Shown one piece after another: positions 1-11,153 of a stretch of 64,000 bases of DNA. The translations under genes and the position numbers were made by a program. Source of the stretch: Siphonodentalium dalli. Lineage: Eukaryota; Mollusca; Scaphopoda; Gadilida; Siphonodentaliidae. The stretch's first letter is position 1, and each line of letters opens with the position of its first letter. The DNA is taken from positions 106,475,319 to 106,539,318 of the forward strand of contig CP136066.1 of NCBI GenBank assembly GCA_032622095.1. The letters run 5' to 3'. The notes under the pieces are model-generated. The model saw only the letters and a program-made list of their open reading frames with translations, had not been told where the DNA came from and did not search any database.

Positions 1-534
1 GGTCATCAAACATGTTTTATTCCAGAGTGATATCCATTTCCATTGGTACTCATTCTTGGCATATTGGTAAAGTTCTTGTTATTACTTCAGGCTAAACATA
101 TCCCTCAAATACAGAACATTTTGAGTACAGTCCCCCTTTAAAGATGGTATATATCTTCTGGGATTCTTCCCTAATTTTTGTATTGACTCTGATTGACTGA
201 GACATAAAAAGTTATAATTTTGAGTCTGAGAACATTGCAGGAGCTTGTAGGAAATCTATTTATTTTTTTTCACAAACCAAAACTGGGAAAGTAAATGTTA
301 CTATTTTTAGAACATTACAACATTTTTGATTGAAAATCTATCATTTAAAACACTTTTTAAAGTGAAATATGTTTAACACCAGATTATTCTTATGTTTTTG
401 GGGAATAATTATGCAAAAATTTTCTTCAAAAAAATTCATATATTATTGTTGTAATTGTTGCCTGGAAGAGATAGAGCATCTTTAATTTGTTTTAACTAAT
501 CTTTATTTGGAAAGATACATAATCTTTTGGTTAA
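1..534. other. AT-rich intergenic stretch
   Basis: No long open frame, RNA gene or repeat structure is visible. The stretch ends at a TTAA tetranucleotide (531-534) that is the left target-site copy of the next element. Confidence 0.5.
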
Positions 535-770
535 CCCTTTTCTATACTAAATACTCATTTACAAGTTTTTTTGGGAATGTTCAGATAATAAGTTCAACAA
601 ACATAGGTCGTTTGTTGAACTTATTATCTGAACATTTCCCGCCAATACTTCTACTATGTTTTCGTCTCCGTCATTTGTTCATTTTCCTGAACACCCATCC
701 AAATGAATAATAGACCATTCAAATGTTACCGCTAGAACTGTGTGGGAGAATCCATTTAGTAAAGAAAGGG
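535..770. mobile_element. TTAA-flanked MITE (236 bp)
   Basis: The element starts CCCTTTTCTATACTAAAT and its other end, read on the minus strand, starts CCCTTTCTTTACTAAATG. These are terminal inverted repeats of about 18 bp with a few mismatches. TTAA lies immediately outside both ends (531-534 and 771-774). A TTAA target duplication with CCCTTT ends is the hallmark of piggyBac-like and some Kolobok-like transposons. There is no transposase, so it is non-autonomous. It carries the hairpin at 573-640. Confidence 0.7.
573..640. repeat. 68-nt near-perfect hairpin
   Basis: An arm of about 30 nt (573-602) beginning GGGAATGTTCAGATAATAAG is followed by a loop of about 8 nt and its reverse complement ending at 640. 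One mismatch is visible near the base. Its length is in the range of a microRNA precursor stem-loop, but nothing shows it is transcribed. It lies inside the TTAA MITE, so it may be the internal fold of that element. Confidence 0.7.
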
Positions 771-823
771 TTAAATTTGTAGCAATTAATTTTAGTTTAG
801 TTTTACTATTTATCTACTTTATT

Positions 824-1133
824 CCCTTACCGAAATCTTAGTGATATCTTAGTGCTTCCTTAGTGATTGAATGCTGGAGGAAAATCACTAAGAAACACTA
901 ACAATAATCAGTAGGTGAAATGCCTAATAGGGAAAGTGAATGCTAATCTTAGTGCTTCTTAATGCTCAAGCACTACCTTAGTGCTTCCTTAGTCCTCTAT
1001 TTGGGTGAAATATTCATGAGCTTAGTGCTCGAGCACTAAGCTTAGTGCTCGAGCACTAATCTAATTTACATATCACTAGTGCTTGCCTTAGTGCTCAAGC
1101 ACTTATTTTTAATGATTTGTGAGCACTAAGGTT
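824..1133. repeat. Left subterminal palindrome array (TTAGTGCTCGAGCACTAA)
   Basis: Roughly ten degenerate copies of TTAGTGCTTCCTTAGTG and the palindrome CTTAGTGCTCGAGCACTAAG occur in about 300 bp, including two head-to-tail copies at about 1020-1058. Subterminal arrays like this are known in other DNA transposons as transposase-binding sites. That role here is inference. Confidence 0.75.
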
Positions 1134-1739
1134 GAAATAATAAATTCCAGCTAATATAGTATAGGCTAGTAGTAAATAAACATGCACATGTACTCACAAT
1201 TTATTCTATAGGGTCCCTATTTGTGTCCCACGGGTGTATATATAATCCTTCATCAAGTTTTTAATGAAATACAGTAATTTTCAAATTGATAACTTGATAA
1301 CTTTTAATTGGAAAAATAACATTTATACTAAACATCTGTAACATTTCATCGATTACTTTATCTAAATCACGAATATATGTACATGATTCTCTATTCTGGT
1401 CTTCCTCGGTTTAATTGTACTGACTTATTCCTGCAAAGAGAAATAAAAAATATGTTTAAAATTTGAATTATAATGTTGAATCTAGGCATACTATTACTGA
1501 ATGAGTGTCTAATCTCCAATGGATGCAAATAGCAATTCTGCCAATATGCGTTATTTGCAATCCGATGCTAGCTTAAATTTAAAAAAACATATTTTTGAAA
1601 TAACAGAACTATATGCCAATATTATCATTATTCCTACCTGTTTTCCATAAAATAAGACCCACTTATACATATATACTGATGATACTGTCCTAGCTGCCTC
1701 AAACTTTTGCAATTTAACTGTGAAAACTTTCAATGTTAA

Positions 1740-2869
1740 CCCTTTCAACCCGGGAGACCGGAATACCGGTCCGATCCTTATTTTCCTATATCCCGGGAGA
1801 CCGGAATACCGGTCCGGAAACCATACGATTTTTGACACGAAAATACAGCATAATAAACGCACATATCCATAAGAATTGTACTTCTACTTTGCACACATGA
1901 GTCCCCGGTTTACCACCGTGACTTTGGCTGTCGAACTGGCTACAGAGGGTCTGTTTCTTCGCGCATGCGCAGAGGCATATTAAAATAAAAAAGTTAGTTT
2001 TTTATCGTTTTTATCGTCGGCTAAGGAGATCAATTTCGTTAGAAATATTGCGAACAAAGCACACATTAAATATATTTTTGCTTGTAATAAGTCACAATTT
2101 CGTTACCATGACTTTAGCAGCTAAATTTGTGACCCCCGCGTCTGTTGTTTCGCGCATGCGCAGAGATGGATTTTGAAAAAACACTTTTTTTATCCTCAAA
2201 GGAGAAGCATTTCTCTAAATAACGTGACCACGTGGAGCCACAATATATAATAATGTACATGTACATGTATATTGGGACTAGAATAGACTGTCTCGCTGAC
2301 ATAATATGTGACACGTTTCACAACACGCTATAGTACAGGTAGCACATGCGCAGATGTGACATACCGGTCCGGTACTTAACTATATATGGTCCATATATAT
2401 GCGCATGTATATATGAGCCTATATATGAGCACATGCGTTTAACGTATATTAGGTTGCGTTTGAGTATTTGAAACGACGGAGAAGAAACTCCATATAATTA
2501 CAAAGTATGTGCACTAGATTCACTCTTCTGGCTAAATATGTCTAACATTTCACAATAAGGCGCTCACTGAATCGAAAACACCATTTCCTAGCTCTTATTT
2601 ACGACGATAAAAGCTATAATTGCATTTAACTTTCAATTCCGGGTAGTTGCCTAGCAACCGTTACCAGGGAGTGATCATGTGGCAAAGTATCCCGATTTAA
2701 AAATACTCAGTGGTCCATGGAGAACATACACATAAAGTTTCAGAGCCGTGGAGCTACTTGAACATAACCAACAGCATGCTCATAAACACGTGTCTACAAT
2801 AGGTCAAAATACCCCCGGGGGCCCCCGGGTCAGGGTACAGCTCTCTGTAGGGAGCCAGGGTTCAAAGGG
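1740..2869. mobile_element. TTAA-flanked 1.13-kb element
   Basis: The ends are CCCTTTCAACCC (left) and, reversed, CCCTTTGAACCC (right), flanked by TTAA at 1736-1739 and 2870-2873. This is piggyBac-like terminal architecture. Just inside the left end a 43-bp unit containing CCCGGGAGACCGGAATACCG is tandemly duplicated (1749 and 1792). A second internal duplication carries GCGCATGCGC at 1961-1970 and 2152-2161. No transposase is present. It is nested in the 824-7567 element and is therefore younger than it. Confidence 0.8.
1955..2166. promoter_or_regulatory. Two NRF1-like sites (GCGCATGCGCAGA)
   Basis: The word TCGCGCATGCGCAGAG occurs twice, 191 bp apart, inside the nested TTAA element. It matches the palindromic NRF1 consensus (TGCGCATGCGCA) closely. 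Weaker relatives occur at about 2345 and 2400. The match is seen; any binding or promoter activity is inference. Confidence 0.4.
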
Positions 2870-2873
2870 TTAA

Positions 2874-4309
2874 AGGAAATAATTTTAAAAAATCCTGTAT
2901 AAGCATCATTTTTGCAATCCATGTTTTAATAATTTGGCATTTCACACATTTGTATAACTCACTCTATAATCTCTTTCTTTTTTTGCCATAAGTTGAGCTA
3001 CCAGTACTGCTACTGAGAGATTGATTCAACTCCCTGCAATTCAAGCTGATTTCCTGCTGTATAGTCATGATGCAGTTTCTTCCCAAATCTTGCATGAATG
3101 CATGCTTCTTTGAAAGAGAAATTGTGAAATCTGAAATTAAAATAGAATAATTAATATGTCTTAGCTATAAAGATATTAAAGTCATATTTTTCTCTCATTT
3201 TGATCTTGGGGGGTACCATTAAAGAAAATATATTGGCCTTATAAAATTGTTTATTGGGGAAGACAATTAGCACATTATAGTTAATTAATACACCCAGTGT
3301 AAGTTTCTTTTAAATATAAAAAATTGCAATATATCATTCAAATATGTATATATAGATTTACATCTTGGAGGTGTGAGTCATTTTTTTATTTTCAAAAGGG
3401 TTAAATTTCCTATGAGAATTGATATATTAAATCCCATTTATACATGTTTGTGTATTTTTAAAGGGAACCTGAGAATCTGGTGGAGAGTTTGGTGAATTGT
3501 GGCAGCTGGGCCTTGTAATGATCGCTGTAGCTATTTATATTTGTTTAATATTGCACTGTGTGTACTTGAGTTGGTGAAGTAATCCTGTGAATATTATTAG
3601 TACTGTTGACAATATCATAGTTTGGATTTTCATGAGGCAACATATAAATTAAAAAGATTTATGAGAGTATATACTTACATTGTTCCCCATCCTGGTGCTG
3701 TTGTTTCTCCATCAAAAACACAGAAAAAACTGAGAAATTATCTCTTTTCACATACATAAATGTGTTAGGTATATATATTGAAAACATACTTCTTCCATAT
3801 TCCGATTAAACTCACTGATTCTTTAGAAAAAATATGAGAATAACAGCTAGCTCCATGTGTATAATATATGACTGAGAGACAAACTATGGGTAGTCAAAAC
3901 AAGAGAGCACATACACTATGACAAACATCTGTTGCTGATATTAAAGAAGTGTCAAATTACAAGATGTGGCTGGATTCCTTTGTGATGTAACTAAATTTAG
4001 AACAAGTTCAAATAATCCTATATAGGCTCCAGGGGGTGGTCAGATTAGATGATTAATTTATATATATAGGCACTGTCTTGTCCCAGGAATATTTTTAGAG
4101 CATGCATATGATACAGTTGGTTTTATTGCAGTTTAATAGCTCCAATTAAGAGCCAGCTAGTAGCTAGTACATGTAGTGAGAACAATTCGATCATTACTTG
4201 AATTAGTTAAGCAAATTGTCTCTTTTATAACTACTTTGATTCAGAATTGGGGTAGTTTCAATTCATATTAATTATCAACTACTAGTACTTATAGATCCAA
4301 AATGGTATT
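2874..4309. other. Interior of the 6.7-kb element, no gene seen
   Basis: AT-rich sequence without a long frame or recognisable repeat. A lone GGGTTAA at about 3398 has no matching TTAACCC partner beyond the element already described. Confidence 0.4.
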
Positions 4310-5365
4310 ACATGTATTTCCAATGAAAAATTATATTTTTAAATGTATCTAAAAAAAATCAATAATTTTTGTCCCTTTTCAGAACAAATAATTGGAGAAA
4401 AATACATTTGAATAACACAAACTCATGTTGACTGGTCTGCCTGACTGAAAACATTATTATTTTATATAAAAAAATAAATAAAAATATTAATAAATAATAA
4501 TAATAATTTATTTATATAGGATATGAAGGGGTTGACAATCTGACAATATACTTTATATTGGTCTCACCTTGAAGTGTTGATCAAACCACTTATTTTGATA
4601 TGTATAATGCACAGATCAACCAATTTTTGATGCAGCAATGGATTTTTTCTCACTTTTTCCATGAAATATCTGTTGAACCTGAGTTAGTTTAATTGCAAGA
4701 GATTCTCTGCTTGAAATAAACAAAGTTCTCAGCTGTAAGCACTAAGAGTGCCTTACTAGTGATTGAGAAAATCCCAGAAACATTAAATGACTGCTGTTAT
4801 TTGGAAGCTAAATTCTTAGTGCTTCCTATTACTCCAATCTCATGGTTTTGACATTGTGTATTGAATAGATATCTTTTGTTGCAAATATTTCACTTAAAAG
4901 ATAGATTTCCAATAAAAAAGTTAAGTTTTTAAATGTATCTTAATCAGCCACATTTTCCATCCTTGTTCAGATAAAATAAGTGGAGAAAATATGTTCATGT
5001 GAGTGCATGTATGTGACACAAACTCACCCTAACTGGTCTGTTTCACTCAAAAATTATTTTTTAATATAAAAAAAATAATTGGTCTCAGCATGAAGAGTTC
5101 ATCAAACTGCTTCTTTTGATATGTATAAAGCACATACTAGTCAATACTTGTTACAGCAATGGATTTTTTCTCACTTTTTCCGTGAATTCCATGAACCTGA
5201 CTTAGTTTATTTCAAGCAGAGATTCTCTTGAAATTAAACTAAGTTCTCTGTAAGCACTAAGAGTTCCTTACTAGTGATTGAGAAAATCTCACAAACATTA
5301 ACTGACTGCAGATATTTGGAAGATAAATGCTTAGTGCTTCATATTACTCCAGTCTCATGGTTTAA
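4310..5365 (+). repeat. Diverged tandem duplication (~590-bp period)
   Basis: 4310-4860 and 4905-5365 align along their length with indels. Shared landmarks in the same order are TTTTTAAATGTATCT, ACACAAACTCA, GGTCTCA, TTTTGATATGTATAA, GCAATGGATTTTTTCTCACT, GTAAGCACTAAGAG and CTTAGTGCTTC. Both halves carry the TTAGTGC word of the element's ends, which suggests an internal duplication of element sequence. Confidence 0.75.
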
Positions 5366-5428
5366 AACATCATGCAGCATTAACAATCAGATGGTTGGAG
5401 TACTAACCCTTACAAAAATGTCCTAACA

Positions 5429-5715
5429 TAATTCTCATGAGAATCTCACGTTAGAATCTCACGTGAGGTTTTTAATATGCAAATTAGCAAGATCTCATAA
5501 GAATTTTTTCTCACATGAGAAAGAATCTTTCCTCACGTAAGAATTTTTTCTCACGTGAGAAAAAATCTTGCTAATTTGCATATTAAAAACCTCACGTGAG
5601 AAATAATTTTTTCTCATGTAAGAAAGAATCATTTCTCACGTAAGAAAGAATAATTTCTCACATGAGAAAGAATCATTTCTCACGTGAGAAAGAATCATTT
5701 CTCTCGCGAGAAAAA
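5429..5715. repeat. Palindromic TCTCACGTGAGAA array
   Basis: About a dozen degenerate copies of TTTCTCACGTGAGAAAGAAT (variants CACATGAG, CACGTAAG, CTCGCGAG) are packed with a period near 20 bp. The intact copies contain the E-box CACGTG. Part of the array is itself inverted: GCTAATTTGCATATTAAAAA at 5570-5589 mirrors the sequence at 5472-5490. Confidence 0.8.
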
Positions 5716-5853
5716 TCCTTTTTTCATGCATATAAGAAAAAATTCCTGTTCTATATATTTCAAAATATAATGACCAGTATAACAAATAAGGAATATCTAA
5801 TTCAAACAAATCTATGTGCTACCAAATTCATTTTGGTATCATTAACAATTTAA

Positions 5854-6850
5854 CACTGTCATTTATCATCTTTTTAAGGTTATAAAATAACAAACACTGT
5901 CATTGAGAATTTCCAGGCTTTCGGACTGCTTTTGCCCCCTTGCCATTTTCTGCTTCTGGGGTCCCTGATCTTAGAGGCATTTGTGTGTGCGATGAATCTA
6001 TATTGTACAAATACAGATCTGTATTCTCACACAAATCTCACACTAAACTTCAACTTAACTTTTCTTAATATTTGATCAACCAATTTTTCAATTGCTGTTC
6101 AACATGTGTGCATGTGTACACTGCAACATGTTAACTGCTCTTCGTGGAATATTCCAAATAACTGTAAAAATCACTTCCATGAAACAATGAAAACTGCCAT
6201 AAATTGTTTATTTCCTAAAATTCATTCATTTTGTTCAAATAGATTTGAACATTTACTCTGTCTTAGAATCAATTAACAATAACAGAAGTTTATTTGATGT
6301 GATATGGGCCATCATTATTTATTCTAGAAATATAATTTAAAATATTTGAAAATAAAATTTAAATCAACTTTAATATATACACATATATACTGCATGTAGT
6401 CTACCTGGTTGATAAATTACATATTAGAACCTGCAGTAAAGGCAACACAAGAGACCACATGCCATAAAATCTTGCCATGATGCCAGATGCATGACGCGAT
6501 GCCTAAAGCCCTCTGCCATTTATATAAATATTACACTTACCTAGTATAGTGTGTATTCCATGTTGTGGAACTTATCATTAAAGAATATCCACAAATAAAA
6601 CAATAAATATAACTCCATGTTCCCCTTCTCGTGAATATAACACAACTTCAGCTTCTAGCACAGATATAAAGATAATTTACAGTCTAAATCATGCACAGCA
6701 ACTGACATGTACAGGTTAACTCCAGTAACTGTTTTGGCGCATTTTATATTTTGAATTCTCCAGCATACACCAGATCAGATTTCTCAAGACCACATGTTCT
6801 AGATTAAATCATTTTACCCACCATTGAAATCTGACTTAAAAATATCTACC
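5854..6850. other. Interior of the 6.7-kb element, no gene seen
   Basis: No long frame and no strong repeat structure. Generic AT-rich sequence. Confidence 0.4.
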
Positions 6851-6859
6851 CTATTTCTA

Positions 6860-7375
6860 ACATATTCTCATGTAAGAAAATCACACTTGGCTTACTTTTC
6901 TGGAATTGGAGACCACACAATTTAAAGTCTGTATTTCTTATGAGATCTAACGTGAGAATTTCTGACTTTGAAAATATCCAATAAGTTTTTGTGAAAAAAT
7001 TTCAAAGTGTGCATTCCTCATAAGAAATCACGTGAAAATTTCTTAACCCCAAATTTCCAATTTTTTTTTAAAACTTACTTGAAGGATGATAATTTCAAAG
7101 TCTATTTTTCTCATGAGAACTCAAATTAGAATTTGCAACTTAGAAAAATATACTATCGGTTCAGTGGAAATATTTCAAAGTCTGCATTTCTTACGAGATC
7201 TCATATTTCTCACGTGAGAAATTTTTCTCACATAAGACCCTTGGTTAGAAAATTGATTTCTAACATGTTCTCACAAGGTTCATGTTAGATTTCTCTGCTT
7301 TGCATATCTTTCTAATATGCTTCTCGTGAGATTCTTATAAGATTCTAACAACTTCTCATGAGAAAGTTCTGTATG
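6860..7375. repeat. Dispersed TCTCATGAGAA / TCACGTGAGAA words
   Basis: Looser relatives of the 5429-5715 palindrome recur here at about 60-120 bp spacing (for example at 6940, 7020, 7112, 7205 and 7352), with a repeated context of TTTCAAAGTCTGYATTTCT. This is the older, diverged counterpart of the dense array. Confidence 0.5.
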
Positions 7376-7379
7376 GGAA

Positions 7380-7567
7380 GAATCACTAAGAATCACTAAG
7401 AATCACTAAGGAGAAAATCCCTTAGTGCTCAAGCACTAGCATTAGTGATATTCTTAGTGCTTACACCCCACAAACATTAAGGAAATGTGGAAATTAATGA
7501 TTCTTAGTGCTCGAGCACTAAGCAAGCACTAAGGAATCACTTATTTAGTGATTTCTTTCGGTAAGGG
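7380..7567. repeat. Right subterminal palindrome array and terminus
   Basis: AATCACTAAG is repeated three times at 7381-7410. CTTAGTGCTCAAGCACTAGC and CTTAGTGCTCGAGCACTAAG follow, and the array ends in TTTCGGTAAGGG. It mirrors the left array in inverted orientation. Confidence 0.75.
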
Positions 7568-8329
7568 TTGACATACTTTCTATTAGCAAAACTATAAGGT
7601 TTTTTAACCGATTTGCAACACTGAGACACTGTCTGCAGCAATTTGTTGTAATTTTTCACAAAACATGAAGAGGTCCTGAAATTTGCCTCGGATAAAAAAT
7701 AGCTGACAAATTTCATTTTCCCCTCAGCTCAGCCGTTAGCCGACTCTAATTAACAGGGGATGGAGCCCAACCTGGGCAGCCTATTTCCGTTCTATGCTTC
7801 ACAGAATGGCTAGAAAAACCTCATTTATCAATTGGAAGAGAACTGTTATGTTGCTCAAGGGGGAAAAATATACCCATTTGGATAGTTTGAAATAAGTTTG
7901 ATCCATCCAAGTGCTGCTAAATAATGTTTTGGAAGCACCAAATTTTGTTTGGCATTTACATGTACTACTCTGAAACTAAATTTGACTATTGAAAAGCATG
8001 CCCTTTTCGGTGAGATTTGCCCAGCCCTTGCCATCAATTGATTACAGCACTAGTATTTTTATATTATTGGAAAAGAGAAGCATGGAGCATAGTAATTCAT
8101 AACATTTCCAAAAATAAGGATAATTGTTGCCCCCAAGAATATATATAGCCCCAAAACCTAGTCGTATTAACCAAATATTTTAGTGATCATCTAAAAATGA
8201 TCTTCGATTTGACACCATATAAGTTATAACACAGAACATACCCCTCATTATGTCTGTAATTGTAATGGATGTGCAGAGGTTAAAGTTCATCTACTTTTTA
8301 ACTGAGTTTTAGCACCCCTTTCAAGATGA
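7568..8329. other. Intergenic stretch, nothing recognised
   Basis: No supported gene. The short frames are not conserved-looking and carry no recognisable domain. Confidence 0.4.
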
Positions 8330-8787
8330 CCAGTACAATTAATGCCCCTAATTTACTATTTCTTCGGGTGAAAAATATCTTAGTTTAGTGGAAGAACTCA
8401 CCCTTCAAAGCTCAGAGCTATTATATTTTGATTTTTGAAATCTTATTTATTTTCACCACCTCAAATTCCATATATGGTGATGCCAGGTTAGATCTGGAAA
8501 TCCCCAGCATGTTTCATCACAAATGTATTATAACCAAAGCCATCGTTAACCGTGACATTGCATGACCTCCAAAACTCATTACGGCATCCGTATATATTTG
8601 TGGTGGACTTTTTGCTAGGCTTACAACAATTCGGGATCATCCAATGGGATGAAGAACATAAATAAATTTCAAAAATTGAAATGTAATAGCTGTGAGCTTT
8701 GGAAGGGTGTGTTCCTTGACTCAAATCAAATATTTTTCACCCCCATAACCGAAGAAACAGTAATTTAGGGGTGTTAAATCGGACAGC
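8330..8787. mobile_element. Foldback MITE, family F1, copy 1
   Basis: Inverted arms of about 100 bp: the left arm reads CCCCTAATTTACTATTTCTT (from 8345) and the right arm is its near reverse complement ending at 8771. Internal arm words (AAAAATAT, CAAAGCTCAGAG, TTGATTTTTGAAAT) are shared with copies at 17574-18040 and 40963-41421, which define the family. There is no coding capacity. Confidence 0.7.
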
Positions 8788-9062
8788 GTTATCTTTAAAT
8801 TTTATGTGGACTATCTCTTTTATGAATCCCTTATATTGTATAGCTTTATACCACTTACTTACTCAGGGTATGAAGGGTTTTTTTATAGATAAATCAAGGT
8901 TTCTTGGTTGCATTATGTTTGAATGTATTTTTATATTAATGTGTAAATATTTTCTGTATATATGTATATAGTAATCTCAGGTGTGACTGTGTACATATGA
9001 TGGTGATTGTGTGGATTTTTGTGTGTACCGTAAGTTGCACTATCTATTTGAATTTACTACAT

Positions 9063-9483
9063 TATACCATAGTGGTGTTGTGTGTCTGCCACTATGGTGT
9101 CTTTGTTTAATCTTGGGTGTTGTTATGGCAGACCAAGTTAATCATCTAATCGAGCGCATTGGTTTGATGGACCAAGTTTGTTCAGAACTGGTGATTTGAT
9201 TTCCTGTTTGATATTTTTAAAGTCATCGTTTTTCAACTGTGTTCATACCTCATAAAAGCTGTGGATCCCACCTCTGCCACCACACCATTAATTGAAGAAG
9301 GAACACAGTTGGAAACCAGACGAAGACCAAAATATTTTTAAAATGGAAAGTAAAACCAACAAACTTGGTCCGTCATACCAACGCCCTGGATTAGAAGATA
9401 ACAACCTTGGTCCTTCATACCAACATCCTAGATTAGATGAAGATGCCATAGTGGAGGATACACAACACCATTATGGTGCATAC
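9063..9483. repeat. Long imperfect hairpin (arms ~190 bp)
   Basis: The left arm, from ACCATAGTGGTGTTGTGTGT (9068 on), pairs with the right arm reading CCATAGTGGAGGATACACAA (9448 on). Pairing continues inward through GACCAAGTTTGTT (9170) against AACAAACTTGGTCC (9358). Within each arm ACCAAG...TTGGT(A/T)TG words repeat at about 54-60 bp, so the arms are internally repetitive. Short frames here are by-products of the repeat. Confidence 0.7.
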
Positions 9484-9666
9484 CATGACATTTTGTTGTG
9501 TGCTTCGTTGATAAGGGTCGATCCCCATTAGCAGTCTTGCATTTAGTCATGGCAACTTTAAAGTACGAACCACTCTTTAACTGTGGCTGAGTTGAATTTC
9601 TTATCACTCATCTGGTGATATACATTTCTTTCGTTGATTATGGTTGGTCCTGGAGATACTTATTAC

Positions 9667-9812
9667 CCCTTTCATGACGGGAGCTGCCCTGTGCCAGTGT
9701 ATTCTCTTATATATGCGAGGCTCCCTATGCGAGAATCACATACCTGTATATATAAGAAAATGCATTGGCACAGGGTTTTGCAAAATTTCAGGAAGCTCCA
9801 GTCATGGAAGGG
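9667..9812. mobile_element. Foldback MITE, family F2, copy 1
   Basis: The left end is CCCTTTCATGACGGGAGCTG. The right end, reversed, reads CCCTTCCATGACTGGAGCTTC. TTAA follows the right end (9813-9816); the left flank is TTAC, probably a mutated TTAA. Arms continue with CCCTGTGCCAGTG / CATTGGCACAGGG and TCTTATATATG. A longer copy lies at 13803-13998. Confidence 0.75.
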
Positions 9813-9816
9813 TTAA

Positions 9817-10903
9817 TATTGAGGCAGTGGAAACAATATTGTATAATAGACTGACATGGAGTGTTCAATATTTTCAGTGAGCGCTACGAATAAAAAATTA
9901 AAAGGTTCATGTGTGCCATTAATAAGGTCATTCTACAGTGATTACGCATCTCTATATTCGGATTGCACTGTTTTACTGTTTATTTATTGCAATGGCACAG
10001 AAATTACAAGCCACCCGTGGCTGTGACGAGGATATTGAATGGCTTATACAATGGGCGATAAATAACTCGGAAGTGAGTAACGCATAAACAAAAAATCACT
10101 GTGACAAAATGCACATGCAACTGCTGATTGATTGGAAGCGGCCCCAAGACAAAGTTTGTACTCATAGCAGCTGTAGAATGACTGGTCACAAAATGGTTTG
10201 TTGTAAATTTCTACTAAGAAGTTTCAACAAGTTTCAAAATTTAACTTTTTTCTTTAAGAGCCATATCGCTAAAAAAAATTTGGGGACAAAACCTGTTTCA
10301 CTTTAATTTGTGTCAATTGAAATAATTTTGGCTATTCTACAATTGTTATGAATATGAACTTTGTTTACATAGTCAGAGCTTTCTGTGATGATCCAGCCTT
10401 GATGAACCAATTCCAGGCATAATATTTGAGATATTAAAGACATATTATGTACTCAGTGCTCAGGCGCTATCCCAACTGGAGGAATTTAGCATTCTACCAA
10501 CATCGCCGAAAATTTCAAGCAAATCGACCACAACACTCCATAGAAAACATCGTCTGAACTACGCTCATTTGTAAATATTTACTACTCGATTCGGGATGCA
10601 TCTATCGGCGATAAACTAACAAAACCCATTTTGTCATCGATAGTCGCTGCATTTAATTAGTATATAAGAATGACGGTGTGTGTTGTCAATTTGGATATAA
10701 TATTTGTAAAATTAACTACTTTGAACAAGATTATTCTCGATTTCTATTTGATCACCCTACTGGAGTGTTTCACATCACTTTAATAGTGGAAGAAAAAATT
10801 AGTAAATTTCCATCATTGTCTCAAACATAATTTAGCAGATAAAGTCTTTCAAATCATGCTGCCAAATTAGAACATTGAGCTACATCAGCAGCATAAAGGA
10901 AGA
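9817..10903. other. Intergenic stretch, nothing recognised
   Basis: No gene, RNA or strong repeat supported. Confidence 0.4.
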
Positions 10904-11153
10904 AGCCTTGAAATAGTGTGTCTGTTATTTGCAGAATGAGGTTCCCAGAGGGTGAATTTAGTGATGCTACCCCGCATAGCGGGCTAGCATCACCAAATTC
11001 ACCCTCTGGGAACCTCATTCTGCTGATGTGTAAGTAGAATGAGGTCCCCAGAGGGTGAATTTGGTGATGCTAGCCCGGTATGCGGGGTAGCATCACTAAA
11101 TTCACCCTCTGGGGACCTCATCTGCAAATGACAGGCACACTATTTCAAGGCTT
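10904..11153. repeat. Double hairpin inside an outer inverted repeat
   Basis: Hairpin 1 (10933-11021) and hairpin 2 (11036-11121) are each near-perfect palindromes built on GAGGTYCCCAGAGGGTGAAT...ATTCACCCTCTGGGRACCTC, with GC-rich tips (CCCGCATAGCGGG and CCCGGTATGCGGGG). They are enclosed by outer arms of about 30 bp, 10904-10935 (AGCCTTGAAATAGTGTGTCT) and its inverse ending at 11153. A half-copy lies at 15635-15692, so this is a mobile or once-mobile repeat. Cruciform or branched folding is expected from the sequence. Confidence 0.85.

Larger units (their letters stand above)
824..7567. mobile_element. 6.7-kb element with CCCTTACCGAAA inverted termini
   Basis: The left end reads CCCTTACCGAAA (824-835) and the right end is its exact reverse complement, TTTCGGTAAGGG (7556-7567). 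Both ends run straight into arrays of TTAGTGCTTCC / TTAGTGCTCRAGCACTAA words (824-1133 and 7380-7555), and the same words recur inside near 4735-4815 and 5255-5340. No transposase frame is visible, so this looks like a large non-autonomous DNA element. I could not find a convincing target-site duplication. The superfamily is not recognised. A TTAA element (1740-2869) is nested inside it. Confidence 0.65.

Noticed and set aside
5429..5715. CRISPR-like array
   Set aside because: Repeats are palindromic, degenerate and without unique spacers, in an animal genome.
824..7567. Assignment of the 6.7-kb element to piggyBac because it begins CCC
   Set aside because: The flanks are ATT and TTG rather than TTAA, and the subterminal arrays are unlike the TTAA elements nearby.
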